From Hepsetus odoe (Eukaryota > Chordata > Actinopteri > Characiformes > Hepsetidae): a stretch of 64,000 bases of DNA. This document shows positions 25,228 to 35,768 of the stretch, in pieces. Every line of letters begins with the position of its first letter. Position 1 is the first letter of the stretch. The notes beneath the pieces were generated by a model that was not told the origin of the DNA, did not search any database, and saw nothing but the letters and a program-made list of their open reading frames with translations. The translations under genes were made by a program, and so were the position numbers. Location: positions 8,601,723 to 8,665,722 of the forward strand of contig CM029367.1 in the NCBI GenBank assembly GCA_017165825.1. The letters run 5' to 3'.

Positions 25228-25554
25228 TGACCCCACTCTTACACGCTTTTATTTAATTTACCTAATGAAAGACTATATAAACCAAGTAATTATAAGCTAA
25301 GAACAGATGTTAAAGCTTATTTAGTAAATTCATTAATTTTCTTACAAAAATTTTTTTTTTTTTAAACTAAATAAAAGTGGTTTCATTTATACCCTCTGTT
25401 TATTTCTCTCTCTACTATTAATTACTTCTGCCTGTTACTTCTGACAATTCAAATTGAAAAACCCCCATTTTAAAAATGAAGAATAATGGGCTACTTATGC
25501 AGTCAGTATCAATATCAATTTCATCAATATCAAACATGAGAAGTAAAAATACAC

Positions 25555-25626
<72 letters not shown>

Positions 25627-27725
25627 GGAAATTCCAGTTGGTCACCCAAATGCTTTGTGTGAATATGTCCCCAGAAATTCCTAAACAACTTTAATATTGT
25701 ACAGGCTTTTGGACATGGCTAAAAAAAAACTTTCAACTATGCATCTGAAAGCTCCAGGCTAACAGTTTATACAACTGATCTGGAATCAATTTTTCTGATA
25801 TCACCACTCATAAAAAGGGAGCAATGTGATTTATGAACATTCTTCTTTTTTGACTACTGATATTCCAGCTGTCCATAGTGGTGAAATTTTTTTTCCAAGT
25901 CATACTGTGTTCTAAACCACATCCACAAATCTGCTCCACTGTCATTAAGAGCTAGGTACAGTTTGAGTGACCTGACAGAAGGTTTGCTAATGTATTTCTC
26001 TGGAAACAATGTTGGAGACCATGAATGTTAAGTTTATGATAGTAATTTTAGCCTCACAGCAGCCGTTCTAAACTATAAAAAACAACAAAATGCAGATTCT
26101 AAACATAAAAATATCCAAAAAAAACTGCATTGTATGCCTATGTCAGCAGTTGTTTACCATGGGCTACATGTGTTAAACCATATGCTAAGATATAAGAATG
26201 TTTTTAACGCAGAATATTATAACAGTAACTTGAAGAGTAAATTGATAACACATTTGTGTTCTTGGTTCATCAGAGGTGCATCAAAATGCTTCATGGTTGG
26301 ATTGCAGCACATCAGAAGAAACTATCATTTACACTAAAGTTCATTTTTATGCTATAATATACTATAGCTAAATACTAAGTAAAACATTCAGAAATTTACA
26401 TAACATGATTAAGACATGAAAATTAAGATTTTTCTCTATGAAATAAGTTGGTATGCAAAGCAATAACAATTCATTCATCAAGCTCAGATGATAAAATATC
26501 CGTATTACTCATAAACAGATTCAGTATTAATTGAAGATTAGAATTTGTTCTTCACTTGAGTGAGAAATGATTAACATTGTCTCTATGAAACCATGCTTTT
26601 GCAACAACTTAATATTAACTCCAACTTAATATTAATGTGTTAATTGGTGATGATTAAACAATTAATATTAGTTGGTGTATACTCAGATTTTAATAACAAA
26701 AATACAGTACTGAATACAACAACTATGTGAGCACTTAAAAGTAGCCATTTCTTTCTTTCCAAAAAATAATGAAAGTGAATACATCTATCACTTTTCTTTC
26801 TCTAGCCCTGAGGAAAGCATGCAAGTTATTTCAAGCACTTCTAAGTCCACTGGCCCAAACATTCAAGGAATCTGGATGCTTAACCCTCTAGTCCCAGCAC
26901 CCAGCCAACCACACACACACACAAAGACACACCCACACCCACCCATACACACACACAAACCCTTTTAAGCTACCTGTAGGGGTGGGATGCAGAGTGCTTA
27001 GAGAGTTTCTTAAGGTGTTGTAAAGATGCTGTGAAGGGAGTTGAGGAAGGATTGCTAATGATGCTGTAAGGGCAGTGGGAGGCATGATACACTGTCATTT
27101 AAAACAAATCATTCTGGACTGACATTAATGGCTCTTTTAAACCATGGTGACCAGCTGTCATGAGACATCAGCTGAGCAGCGCACTGCTGTCCAATATTAA
27201 CATGCTTTAGAGCAAATTATAATGGTGGTCCAGTTCAGGTAGTTCAAGAAAGACTGAGGACCAAAGCTCTTGTCTTTTTATGCATGAAAAAAAGACATTT
27301 CAGCTTAAGCCTTCATCAATGTGCAAACAATTTCTCTTGTTCAAATGGCATGTTGCTAAACTTTTGGCTCATCTATGCACTGTCAGCTTCCCTGACATTT
27401 CACCTAACCTTGGCCAAGTTAAAGTGCTCCAAATTGACCCCACAATTTATGATGAGCGGCTTAATCTTCAATGGGGCCCTGAAGCCTCCGCTGCAAAACA
27501 TAGCACACACACTGTAAGGTTATGGTTCGAAGTAGAGCCTAGGGGCATTTTTCTAAACACACAAGAACACACGCATACCGTTTCACATTTGTTTCACATT
27601 TTGCACAGGATATGACTCATTCGTGTCTGATGTTTTAATTATAACCTGGCAAAAAATTCATTATGAGAAAAAATCCCTCAGGTGCTTCAGGATGTGTGAA
27701 GGTGAGAGGGATCTAGGACATAGTA
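25228..27725. other. Intergenic stretch, no gene seen
   Basis: Contains a long GATA repeat (25558-25625) and an interrupted CA repeat (about 26905-26957). About 27120-27230 and 27385-27500 are complex and non-repetitive in appearance. No exon set is recognisable. Confidence 0.5.
25558..25625. repeat. (GATA)n microsatellite
   Basis: About 17 uninterrupted tetranucleotide units. It is a simple repeat without spacers, so not a CRISPR array. Confidence 0.95.
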
Positions 27726-27936
27726 TGTCATTATCAAGGGTATGTTATGTACCCAAAAATAAATTAATTAAATGTTGTGTTTTATTGGAGACCTAAGTAG
27801 AAGGTTGCAACTAGCAATGACTAAACTAGGAACAAAACATCAAAGTCAAACTGTACTAACAACCCTTTCAGTGTCATGCTATAATGCCACATGATTATGG
27901 TTTTGAATTTCTTGTGCTTTAAAAATTACATCAAAT
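27726..27936. repeat. Direct repeat, copy 1
   Basis: About 160 bp (27777-27936, starting TGTTTTATTGGAGACCTAAG) recur at 31697-31856 with only a few differences. The short motif GTCATTATCAAG(A/G)GTATG also occurs at both 27728 and 27936, so the unit was itself partly duplicated in tandem. Confidence 0.85.
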
Positions 27937-28007
27937 GTCATTATCAAGAGTATGTAATGTACCAAAGTTAATTAACAAAAAATAAATTAATGAAGTCTAA
28001 CCAAACA

Positions 28008-28024
28008 TGGTGCAGTGAATAAGT
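28008..28024. repeat. Target-site duplication, LINE 3' side
   Basis: TGGTGCAGTGAATAAGT is repeated exactly at 31167-31183, on the other side of the RTE element. Confidence 0.9.
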
Positions 28025-31000
28025 CTTCTTCTTTTTCTTTCGGCTGCTCCCGTTTAGGGGTCGCCACAGCGGATCAACTGTCTCCATTTCTTCCTGTCTT
28101 TTGCATCTTCCTGCTTCAAACCGACCACCTGCATGTCCTCTCTCACCACATCCATAAACCTCCTCTTTGGTCTTCCTCTTCTCCTCTTTCCTGGCAGCTC
28201 CATCTTCAACATCCTCCTTCCAATATAATCCTCGTCTCTCCTCTGCACATGTCCAAACCAACGCAACCTTGCTTCTCTAACTTTGTCTCCAAGACGTCTA
28301 ACCTGAGCTGCCCCTCTAATATACTCATTTCTAATCCTGTCCATCCTCGTCACACCCAACGAAAATCTCAGCATCTTTAACTCTGACACCTCCAGCTCCG
28401 CCTCCTGCCTTTTCGTCAGTGCCACCGTCTCCAACCCATACAACATAGCTGGTCTCACTACTGTCCTGTAAACCTTCCCTTTTACTCTAGCTGGCACGCG
28501 TCTGTCACAAATCACTCCAGACACTCTTCTCCACCCATTCCAACCAGCCTGCACTCTCTTCTTCACCTCTCTTCCACACTCGCCATTACTCTGAACTGTT
28601 GATCCCAAGTATTTAAACTCCTCCACCTTTGTTACCTCCACTCCCTGCATCCTAACCACACCACTTTCCTCCCTTTCATTCACACTCATGTATTCTGTCT
28701 TTGCCCTACTCACTTTCATTCCTCTCCTCTCAAGAGCATATCTCCATTTCTCCAGGTTCTCCTCAAGCTGCTCCCTACTCTCACTACAGATCACAATATC
28801 ATCAGCAAACATCATCGTCCACGGAGACTCCTGTCTAACCTCGTCCGTCAACCTGTCCATTACTATTGCAAACAAGAATGGGCTCAGTGCTGATCCTTGA
28901 TGTAATCCAACATCTACCTTAAATGCATCCGTCACTCCCACTGCAGATCTCACCACTGTTACACTGTCATCATACATATCCTGAACTACTCTCACATACT
29001 TCTCTGTAACACCAGACTTCCTCATACAAAACCACAACTCCTCTCTAGGCACCCTGTCATATGCTTTCTCCAAATCCACAAAGGCACAATGCAGTTCCTT
29101 CTGACCTTCTCTGAACTTCTCCATCAACACCCTCAGAGCAAACATTGCATCTGTGGTGCACTTTCTCGGCATAAAACCATACTGCTGTTCACTGATCCTC
29201 ACCTCTTTTCTTAACCGAGCTTCCATTACTCTTTCCCATAACTTCATGGTGTGGCTGATCAACTTTATCCCTCTATAGTTACTACAGCTCTGTGCATCAC
29301 CCTTATTCTTGAAGATCGGTACCAGTACACTTCGTCTCCACTCCTCAGGCATCTTCTCACTTGCCAAGATTGTGTTAAACAATCTGGTCAGAAACTCAAC
29401 TGCCATCTCCCCTAAACATCTCCATGCTTCCACTGGTATGTCATCCGGTCCAACAGTCTTTCCATTCTTCATCCTCTTCATCGCTGCCCTTACTTCCATC
29501 TTGTTTATTTGCTGCACTTCCTGGTTAACTCTTCTCACATCATCCAATCTTCTCTCTCTCTCATTTTCTTCATTCATCAGCTCCTCAAAGTATTCCTTCC
29601 ATCTGCTCAACACGCTCTGTTCACCTGTGAGTACGTTACCATTTCTATCTTTAATCGCCCTGACCTCTAGCACATCTTTCCCAGATCTGTCTCTCTGTCT
29701 AGCCAATCGGTAAAGGTCCTTTTCTCCCTCTTTACTGTCCAACCTGTCATACAATTCACCAAACACCTTATCTTTGGCCTTCACCACTGCTTTCTTTGCC
29801 CTGCGGTTCATCTCCTTGTACACCTGTCTACTTTCTTCATCTCTCTGACTGTCCCATGTCTTCTTTGCCTCCCTCTTCTTTTGAATACACTCCTGGACTT
29901 CTTGGTTCCACCACCAGGTTTCCTTATCCTCTTTCTTCCTTCCAGATGTCACACCAAGTACATTTCTAGCCGTGTGCCTTATCACTTCTGCAGTAGTTTC
30001 CCAGTAATCCGGTAGCTCTTCAACACCTCCCAGTGCCCGTGTTAACTCCTGCCTGAATTCCACCTTACAGTCCTCCTCCTTCAGCTTCCACCACTTGATC
30101 CTCGACTCTGCCCTCACTTTCCTCCTCTTCTTGACCTCCAAGGTCATCCTACAGACCACCATCCTATGCTGTTTAGCTACACTCTCCCCTGTCACTACTT
30201 TGCAGTCTCTGATCTCTTTCAAACTGACCCTCCTGCAAAGAATATAATCCACCTGTGAGCATCTTCCTCCACTCTTATACGTCACCCTGTGCTCCTCCCT
30301 CTTCTTAAAATAAGTATTAACTACAGCCATTTCCATCCTTTTTGCAAAATTTACAACCATCTGACCTTCAGCATTCCTCTCCTTGACACCATGCCTACCC
30401 ATCACCTCCTCATCACCTCTGTTCCCTTCACCAACATGACCATTAAAATCTGCACCAATCATCACTCTCTCTCCCCTGGGTACACTCTCTATCACTTCAT
30501 CTAACTCACTCCAGAATTTTTCCTTCTCTTTCATCTTACAACCAACTTGTGGAGCATAAGCACTAACAACATTCATTATCACACCTTCAACTTCCAGCTT
30601 CAAACTCATCACCCTCCCTGACACCCTCTTCACTTCCAAAACACTCTCCACATACTCTTCCTTCAGGATAACACCTACTCCATTCCTCCTTCTATCCACA
30701 CCATGGTAGAACAGTTTAAACCCCCCTCCAATACACCTGGCCTTACTACCCTTCCATCTAGTCTCTTGCACACACAAAATATCAACCTTCCTTCTCTCCA
30801 TCATATCAGCTAATTCTCTACCTTTACCAGTCATGCTGCCAACATTCAAAGTCCCAACCCTCACTTCCACTCTCCTCTCCTTCTTTCTCTCCTTCTCCCT
30901 CTGGACATGCCTTCCTCCTCTTCTTCTTCTTCTTTGGCCAACAGTAGTCCAATTTCCACCAGCACCCTGTAGGCTAACAGCACTGATGGCGGTCGTTGTT

Positions 31001-31166
31001 AACCCGGGCCTCGACCGATCCGGTATGGAATTCTGTATCGTTGTCCGCATATTGATTTGGCAAAGTTTTACACCGGATGCCCTTCCTGACGTAACCCTCC
31101 CCATTTACCCGGGCTTGGGACCGGCACGAAGAAATACACTGGCTTGTGCATCCCTAGTGGCTGGGT
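28025..31166 (-). mobile_element. Near-intact RTE-type non-LTR retrotransposon
   Basis: A 3.14-kb element on the minus strand, bounded by an exact 17-bp direct repeat. It has one long ORF (31104-28054), a very short 5' leader and an almost absent 3' UTR ending in an A/G-rich simple tail (CTTCTTCTTTTTCTTT on the + strand). A single ORF with an APE-type endonuclease and reverse transcriptase, a tiny 3' UTR and a simple-repeat tail are features of the RTE clade. The clade call is from memory of motifs, not from a tree. Confidence 0.85.
28054..31104 (-). CDS. RTE LINE ORF: endonuclease / reverse transcriptase, 1016 aa
   Basis: One uninterrupted frame encodes the whole retrotransposition enzyme, which in this family nicks target DNA and copies the element RNA in place. 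Residues about 82-318 form an APE-type endonuclease ([17 protein letters not shown] with the catalytic Glu at about 114, [27 protein letters not shown]). Residues about 540-800 are the reverse transcriptase ([38 protein letters not shown], catalytic FADD at 766-769). The C-terminal part holds the conserved [10 protein letters not shown] and a basic RRRGRPKRR stretch. Residues 1-80 are variable and basic. The first Met is taken because the frame opens about 60 bp inside the element. No inactivating change is seen. Whether it is transcribed cannot be told. It is not a host gene. Confidence 0.9.
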   Translation of the reverse strand: MGRVTSGRASGVKLCQINMRTTIQNSIPDRSRPGLTTTAISAVSLQGAGGNWTTVGQRRRRRGGRHVQREKERKKERRVEVRVGTLNVGSMTGKGRELADMMERRKVDILCVQETRWKGSKARCIGGGFKLFYHGVDRRRNGVGVILKEEYVESVLEVKRVSGRVMSLKLEVEGVIMNVVSAYAPQVGCKMKEKEKFWSELDEVIESVPRGERVMIGADFNGHVGEGNRGDEEVMGRHGVKERNAEGQMVVNFAKRMEMAVVNTYFKKREEHRVTYKSGGRCSQVDYILCRRVSLKEIRDCKVVTGESVAKQHRMVVCRMTLEVKKRRKVRAESRIKWWKLKEEDCKVEFRQELTRALGGVEELPDYWETTAEVIRHTARNVLGVTSGRKKEDKETWWWNQEVQECIQKKREAKKTWDSQRDEESRQVYKEMNRRAKKAVVKAKDKVFGELYDRLDSKEGEKDLYRLARQRDRSGKDVLEVRAIKDRNGNVLTGEQSVLSRWKEYFEELMNEENERERRLDDVRRVNQEVQQINKMEVRAAMKRMKNGKTVGPDDIPVEAWRCLGEMAVEFLTRLFNTILASEKMPEEWRRSVLVPIFKNKGDAQSCSNYRGIKLISHTMKLWERVMEARLRKEVRISEQQYGFMPRKCTTDAMFALRVLMEKFREGQKELHCAFVDLEKAYDRVPREELWFCMRKSGVTEKYVRVVQDMYDDSVTVVRSAVGVTDAFKVDVGLHQGSALSPFLFAIVMDRLTDEVRQESPWTMMFADDIVICSESREQLEENLEKWRYALERRGMKVSRAKTEYMSVNEREESGVVRMQGVEVTKVEEFKYLGSTVQSNGECGREVKKRVQAGWNGWRRVSGVICDRRVPARVKGKVYRTVVRPAMLYGLETVALTKRQEAELEVSELKMLRFSLGVTRMDRIRNEYIRGAAQVRRLGDKVREARLRWFGHVQRRDEDYIGRRMLKMELPGKRRRGRPKRRFMDVVREDMQVVGLKQEDAKDRKKWRQLIRCGDP

Positions 31167-31183
31167 TGGTGCAGTGAATAAGT
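31167..31183. repeat. Target-site duplication, LINE 5' side
   Basis: Exact copy of the 17-bp sequence at 28008-28024. Confidence 0.9.
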
Positions 31184-31189
31184 ATTTTC

Positions 31190-31690
31190 CTGAATTCCTT
31201 TTTATGTATTTTTTGGCAAATTAAATATGAGCCTTTATGTTCTCCTAGATTATCAGTGGTTCTGCTACTGACCTCAAGTTTAATTCTAATGGTGGCCTCC
31301 AGTTCCTTAAATGTTTGCCTGGGTTCTTTTGAGATCGGTTTTCTCTGAATTTTGATAGGTTGGCCACTTCTGAGAAGAATCATCGCTGTTCCAAGACCTG
31401 TCTAACTGGATATAAATGCCCTCACTGTGGAGTCCCAGAGCCTTAGAAATACCTTTGTACATGCACATGCCACATACATCTATGGTCTGGAGTCACTCGC
31501 ACTGGGTGGGTAAGATGGCTCCTTCTTTCTCCCCCATTGCTTTTGTCAGAATGTCTATTAGCTGACATAGCTGAATTGGTCTTTTGTGCTCTCCTCCAAG
31601 TGTGTTTACCTGTTCAGTGATGTTGCAGCTTCAGAAGATCTGATGTGTCTCAATGGAAGCAGATGCTAACCTTCATCCTCCCTGTGTAGT
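31190..31690 (-). mobile_element. Possible remnant of a Tc1-like transposase N-terminal region
   Basis: On the minus strand a short frame has LLRSGQPIKIQRKP followed by EPRQTFKELEATI. This resembles the linker of Tc1 transposases (RSGRP, then a helix-turn-helix with a KELQ-type motif). Flanking frames are broken and no inverted repeats are visible. It differs from the Tc1 family at 18374. Weak call. Confidence 0.35.
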
Positions 31691-31696
31691 GGTGCT

Positions 31697-31856
31697 GTGT
31701 TTTATTGGAGACCTAAGTAGTGGGTTGCAACTAGCAATGACTAAACTAGGAACAAAACATCAAAATCAAACTGTACTAACAACCCTTTCACTGTCATGCT
31801 ATAATGCCACATGATTATGGTTTTGAACTTCTTGTGCTTTAAAAATGACATCAAAT
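31697..31856. repeat. Direct repeat, copy 2
   Basis: Near-identical to 27777-27936, same orientation, about 3.9 kb away. The LINE and the possible Tc1 remnant lie between the two copies. Confidence 0.85.
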
Positions 31857-33695
31857 TTTGTCAAATTTAATACATGGACTCACCCTTGATGTGTGGAATC
31901 CAAGTTTCAAAGAGGCAAATGAACAAGAGTGAAAAGGTCCACTGTGTTGAACAAAATCAACATGCTCTTTGGCTCATCTGTGCTGTAGAACCAAATCTCT
32001 GCTGTGATACCATGAATTCATATTCGATGCCAAAGCAGTTATGATGTCTGTATTTATCTAAATACAAAACAGACTCAACATTCCAAACTGTTTATCCTCT
32101 GGAAAGATTACTCAATATTTCACAATGGCGGCATTGGCATTAAATGTTTGTTAGAAAACTCTCAGACCGTACAATATCTGGTTTATTTTGCTTCTGAAAT
32201 GTAACTTTTAATTTTCCTAACTTTCCTAACTTTTCATTCTCCTCAAGTTAAGAACATATGAGCTTCTATTACTCTTTTACAATAACAATCATTGCCTGTA
32301 TGAATCAGAAAACTAATCACAAGTTTACCCAGTATCCATGCATATTTCTTATAAGATGCTTTGGTTAGATCCTTCAGAAAAGTTGGCCTCTCTTGCCAGT
32401 TGTCAATATGCCATAATAGTAAAAAAGAGTTCCATATAATGCTTGCTTGACTGCAGTGCGAGAGCGTTACCACAACCGCTAATGCCACCATATTGAGAGA
32501 TACCGCTTTTCCAAAGTGATTCAATCCATGAGTGGGGAATACATCTAGCCACAGGTTCCTAAGTTTGTTCTGCCACTTGTACAAAATGTGTGCTTGAGTT
32601 TGTGTTTATTTTTTCAAGTGTAGATCCCTATGGATCTCTATTATATTAGTAATAAAAAGAATCTGCCAGTTATTAATGCTGAATTGAGACATTGATGTTA
32701 AGGTTCAAAGAACATTTAATTACCAAATAAACCTGACATAGCCTAGAACTGCAAAATATAATTAAAAAAACTATTTAAAAGACTTCACCAAGCGCCATTA
32801 TCTGTAGTAAGAGATACTAGAGATAAATGCAGACTTCTTAGAATCAAAATCTGCAGAGTAATGTTTTTACTATCACTTGAATCTGAAGCATGCAGATCAG
32901 CCTGGGCTGACATTTTTGGGGGTTGTGTTTTTAAAGTAAAGCTGACCAAACAAATGCACCAAATAAAACATAAACTGCTGTCAGGGTTTGATGGAAAGGC
33001 AATTGGCAGGTCAGTTTAGTGGGAATTAAGTAACACCCCCAACCCACTCTGATGAACTCACAAAATTACCAAAGATTAACTAAATGGCAGAATGGCTTCA
33101 AAATGACCATTAAACTTGCATTTACACAGTTATTATACAGTTATGCTAACGCTGAAGTTTATTAGCCCAGATGTGTTATTTCCACTGGAAAATGTTGTTC
33201 AAAAGACTGTAAATTCAGCTTGTTTATTTGAGGTAAACCAGTTAGTTGAATGCAATGTTGTAAGAAGCACACTTTATATAAAAAAATGGGCTTCTTGGGG
33301 AAAAGTCATTTGGTCCATAAAACCATTGCATTTCGATACCCAGCCTTCCTGAGGACAACAGTGGTCCATTGACAAAGACATGACCTGTGTCTTTTTCACT
33401 CCTTTGTAGGCCTTTGTGGCTCCCCTACAGGGCTTCCGCAGTGTCCGAGCCTGGGAAGAGTAGCATGAAACCAATGTGTAAATCAGGTTTGGACAGGCGA
33501 CCAGGACGCTCCTGAAAGGCCCATCCATCCATTATTTTCTTTCCACCCCCTTAACCTGTAGCTGTTCCCTTTTCATTCCATGCAACCTCCAATCCCAATC
33601 CAAGCTGTCACCTTTTCTAGGGTGTCTCTGATGGCTTTACTGAGCAAGCAATGGTGAGAAAATGAAGGGGTCGAAAGAAAGAAAATGAGTGAAAG

Positions 33696-33724
33696 TATGT
33701 GTGTGCGCACGCGTGCGCGCGCGA

Positions 33725-33761
<37 letters not shown>
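33696..33761. repeat. Alternating TG/CG tract followed by (AG)n
   Basis: GTGTGTGCGCACGCGTGCGC continues into TG units, then AG units. The purine-pyrimidine alternation is of the type that can form Z-DNA. Confidence 0.85.
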
Positions 33762-33763
<2 letters not shown>

Positions 33764-33993
33764 GGACGGTTCCATTGAAACAGCACCCTCTTACTTTCTT
33801 TAACAGCCTTATTAGCTGGCCTGTTCTGAGTGAGAGAGGACATTTCTTTTCTGCAGGGGGAAAAAGAAAGGGGAGCGGGCAGGCTTTCTCAAAGGGGGAG
33901 AGGCAGAGAAAAATAAGAAGCAAAAGCATATTAGCCACCGCTCCCTCCTCTCTCAAACCCACACTCTTCTATTTTCTTAGAAATGGTGAGGGT

Positions 33994-34003
<10 letters not shown>

Positions 34004-34024
<21 letters not shown>

Positions 34025-34025
34025 G
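34004..34025. repeat. Poly-G run, 22 G
   Basis: Uninterrupted guanine run following a T run. Length may be imprecise in assembly. Confidence 0.85.
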
Positions 34026-34354
34026 CGTTGTTAACATTCATAATTAAGAAAAAACCTTGAATTCATTTTAGAAATTGAGCTGGAACCTAACGCACACCGA
34101 ACCACAGAACACAAAGGTTTTGATGGACGTTGTAGGGAACTGGAGTGGAGCGGAGGAGGTTTGCGGTTGTCAAGGTTTTGTCTTTAAATGCTGAAGTAAT
34201 TGGACGACTTCATTACTTTATACACCGTTATATCTCCTCGCACTCCACATGTGATGGATTTTTCTTCTTGGTCTGTTTCATTCTTGTCTTTGATGTTGTT
34301 TCTGTGTTTTCAGCATCAATAAAAAGTTTGTTAATGGTGCCAGCTTCTTTGCTT

Positions 34355-34371
34355 NGGGGGGGGGGGGGGGG
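34355..34371. repeat. Ambiguous base plus 16-G run
   Basis: An N at 34355 directly precedes the guanine run, so the assembly was uncertain here. Confidence 0.85.
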
Positions 34372-35039
34372 TCTTGAAAAGGGCCTGTCCAATGGAAGAG
34401 ACAGCTCGGAGAGAGAGCCCAGAGTTCAGTAGGGGGGCTCTCCTCTGTTGCTGACGTTTAGGGGTCAATGATCAATCTGCCCCCACCCTGATGTGAAAGG
34501 CTGGAGATAAGGCCTCAAGAAGAGACCCAGGCGCTGTACACTATAGCCTGTATAGGTTAGAACATTTGAACATTAAATACACTACCCAGACTTTAAACCT
34601 TTGTGTAGCAATAATGTGACCTTACACAGCAAAATATCTCCTGAGGTTTCCATCTTGAACTGAATTTTTGAATTTCTGTTTAAATGTTCATAATATATAA
34701 AACGACTCTTTTGAATACTAAGATGACCTTCATTGTAATAGAACTGAGAAGTCTGAACAGCATCCAGAGTGAAGTCCAGACCTGACTGTTTTAAAGGTCT
34801 CAAATGAATGAATGCAATCAGATGGTTATAGCATTGTATGATGTTATAAGTCATATAACTCCTGAGGTTGAAGAAAAGCTCTAAAAACACTTTCGGTCGA
34901 TAGTTAGCCGTAGATTCCCAGCTCTGGAGAGAGCGAACGAAGGAGATGCGGCCGATAGGCGGCGCTGTTTTTGAAAAATGGAGAAGCCGTGAGGGGGAGG
35001 GGGACCCTCCAACTTTTTTTTCCTTCGTTTTCATTTTTT

Positions 35040-35190
35040 TCTTTCTTTTTTTTTTTTTTTTAACCCGGACAGCTCTGCGGGTTTGGAACGAGCAAGGAGT
35101 CTGGTCTCGTTCATTGGCGGAGGAGCGAGAAAATACAGCGAGGAAACGTCTCGAGTTTCAAGGGGTGGGAGTGACATTTCTTGAGGGGGC

Positions 35191-35233
<43 letters not shown>

Positions 35234-35768
35234 GGAGAGAGAGTGGGAGTTGGAGAGAGAGTGGGAGTTAGAGAGACGTGCAGAAAAAGAAGAGGGAAAA
35301 AAACTATCGTAAAGCTGACAAAAGCGTCTGGGAGCAGCAGCAGGAGGTTGGGAGTCTGTGCAAGAGCGTGGAGCCGCTGATCGGGCGACTCTGACGGGAT
35401 GTGGACTCGTGCGACATTCGGCTTCTTCAGTCGTTAAAGAAAGAAAAAACAGCGCTTTCGGTGTAGAAGCTGGAAATCTAGGAGCTTGTCGCTTTTTTGA
35501 GGGGTTTGAGCAAGAAGAGGAGGTGTCGACGAGGACAGGACGGCGAAGGGGAAAAGTTTTTGGGAGCCTGTGTGGACGGAGCGTTGGGATTGGAAGGCAG
35601 TCCTCTCGGGCGCTGAGGCGCTGCTGAGAGACCCGGGCTGGCTGTGATTTGGGAACAGCGCTTGGAGAAAAACGGGTGTTTGTTTTGGAGCACAGAAGGA
35701 GTCGAACTGTGGGGAATAGCTGCCCCTATGCCCCCGCCTGCCCGAGCTGTTTATGCGGATCCTCAGCG
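35040..35768 (+). other. fgfr2: fgfr2 exon 1 (5' UTR), start approximate
   Basis: The 3' end is a good donor (CAGCG followed by GTGAGT at 35769). Mammalian and fish FGFR2 have a non-coding first exon, and exon 2 here carries the start codon. The 5' edge is a guess. It includes an AG repeat (35194-35231) and late ATGs at 35728 and 35753 that open short upstream ORFs. Confidence 0.5.
35194..35231. repeat. (AG)n microsatellite in the probable 5' UTR
   Basis: About 18 AG/GA units, followed by partial repeats of GAGAGTGGGAGTT. Confidence 0.9.

Larger units (their letters stand above)
31857..34949. other. Upstream flank of fgfr2, no gene seen
   Basis: AT-rich to about 33500. Then follow a mixed CG/TG then AG alternating tract (33696-33761), a complex block at about 33765-33850, and two long G runs (34004-34025 and 34356-34371). 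An ambiguous base N is at 34355. No exon is recognisable. Confidence 0.5.

Noticed and set aside
25558..25625. Regularly spaced repeats suggesting an array
   Set aside because: Plain GATA microsatellite with no spacers, in a vertebrate genome; not CRISPR.
28015..31177. Plus-strand open frames (28015, 28688, 29309, 30289, 30833)
   Set aside because: All are antisense to the RTE LINE ORF and lack domains of their own.
33573..34047. Open frames of 68-129 codons over AG/TG and G-run tracts
   Set aside because: They are driven by low-complexity repeats without stops; no domain or splice context.
1..34900. A second host gene upstream of fgfr2
   Set aside because: No run of plausible exons, no recognisable domains and no polyadenylated gene end was found on either strand.
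34946..35627. Open frames in the GC-rich exon 1 region
   Set aside because: They arise from stop-poor GC and AG-repeat sequence. FGFR2 exon 1 is non-coding in known species, and the frames do not join the receptor frame.
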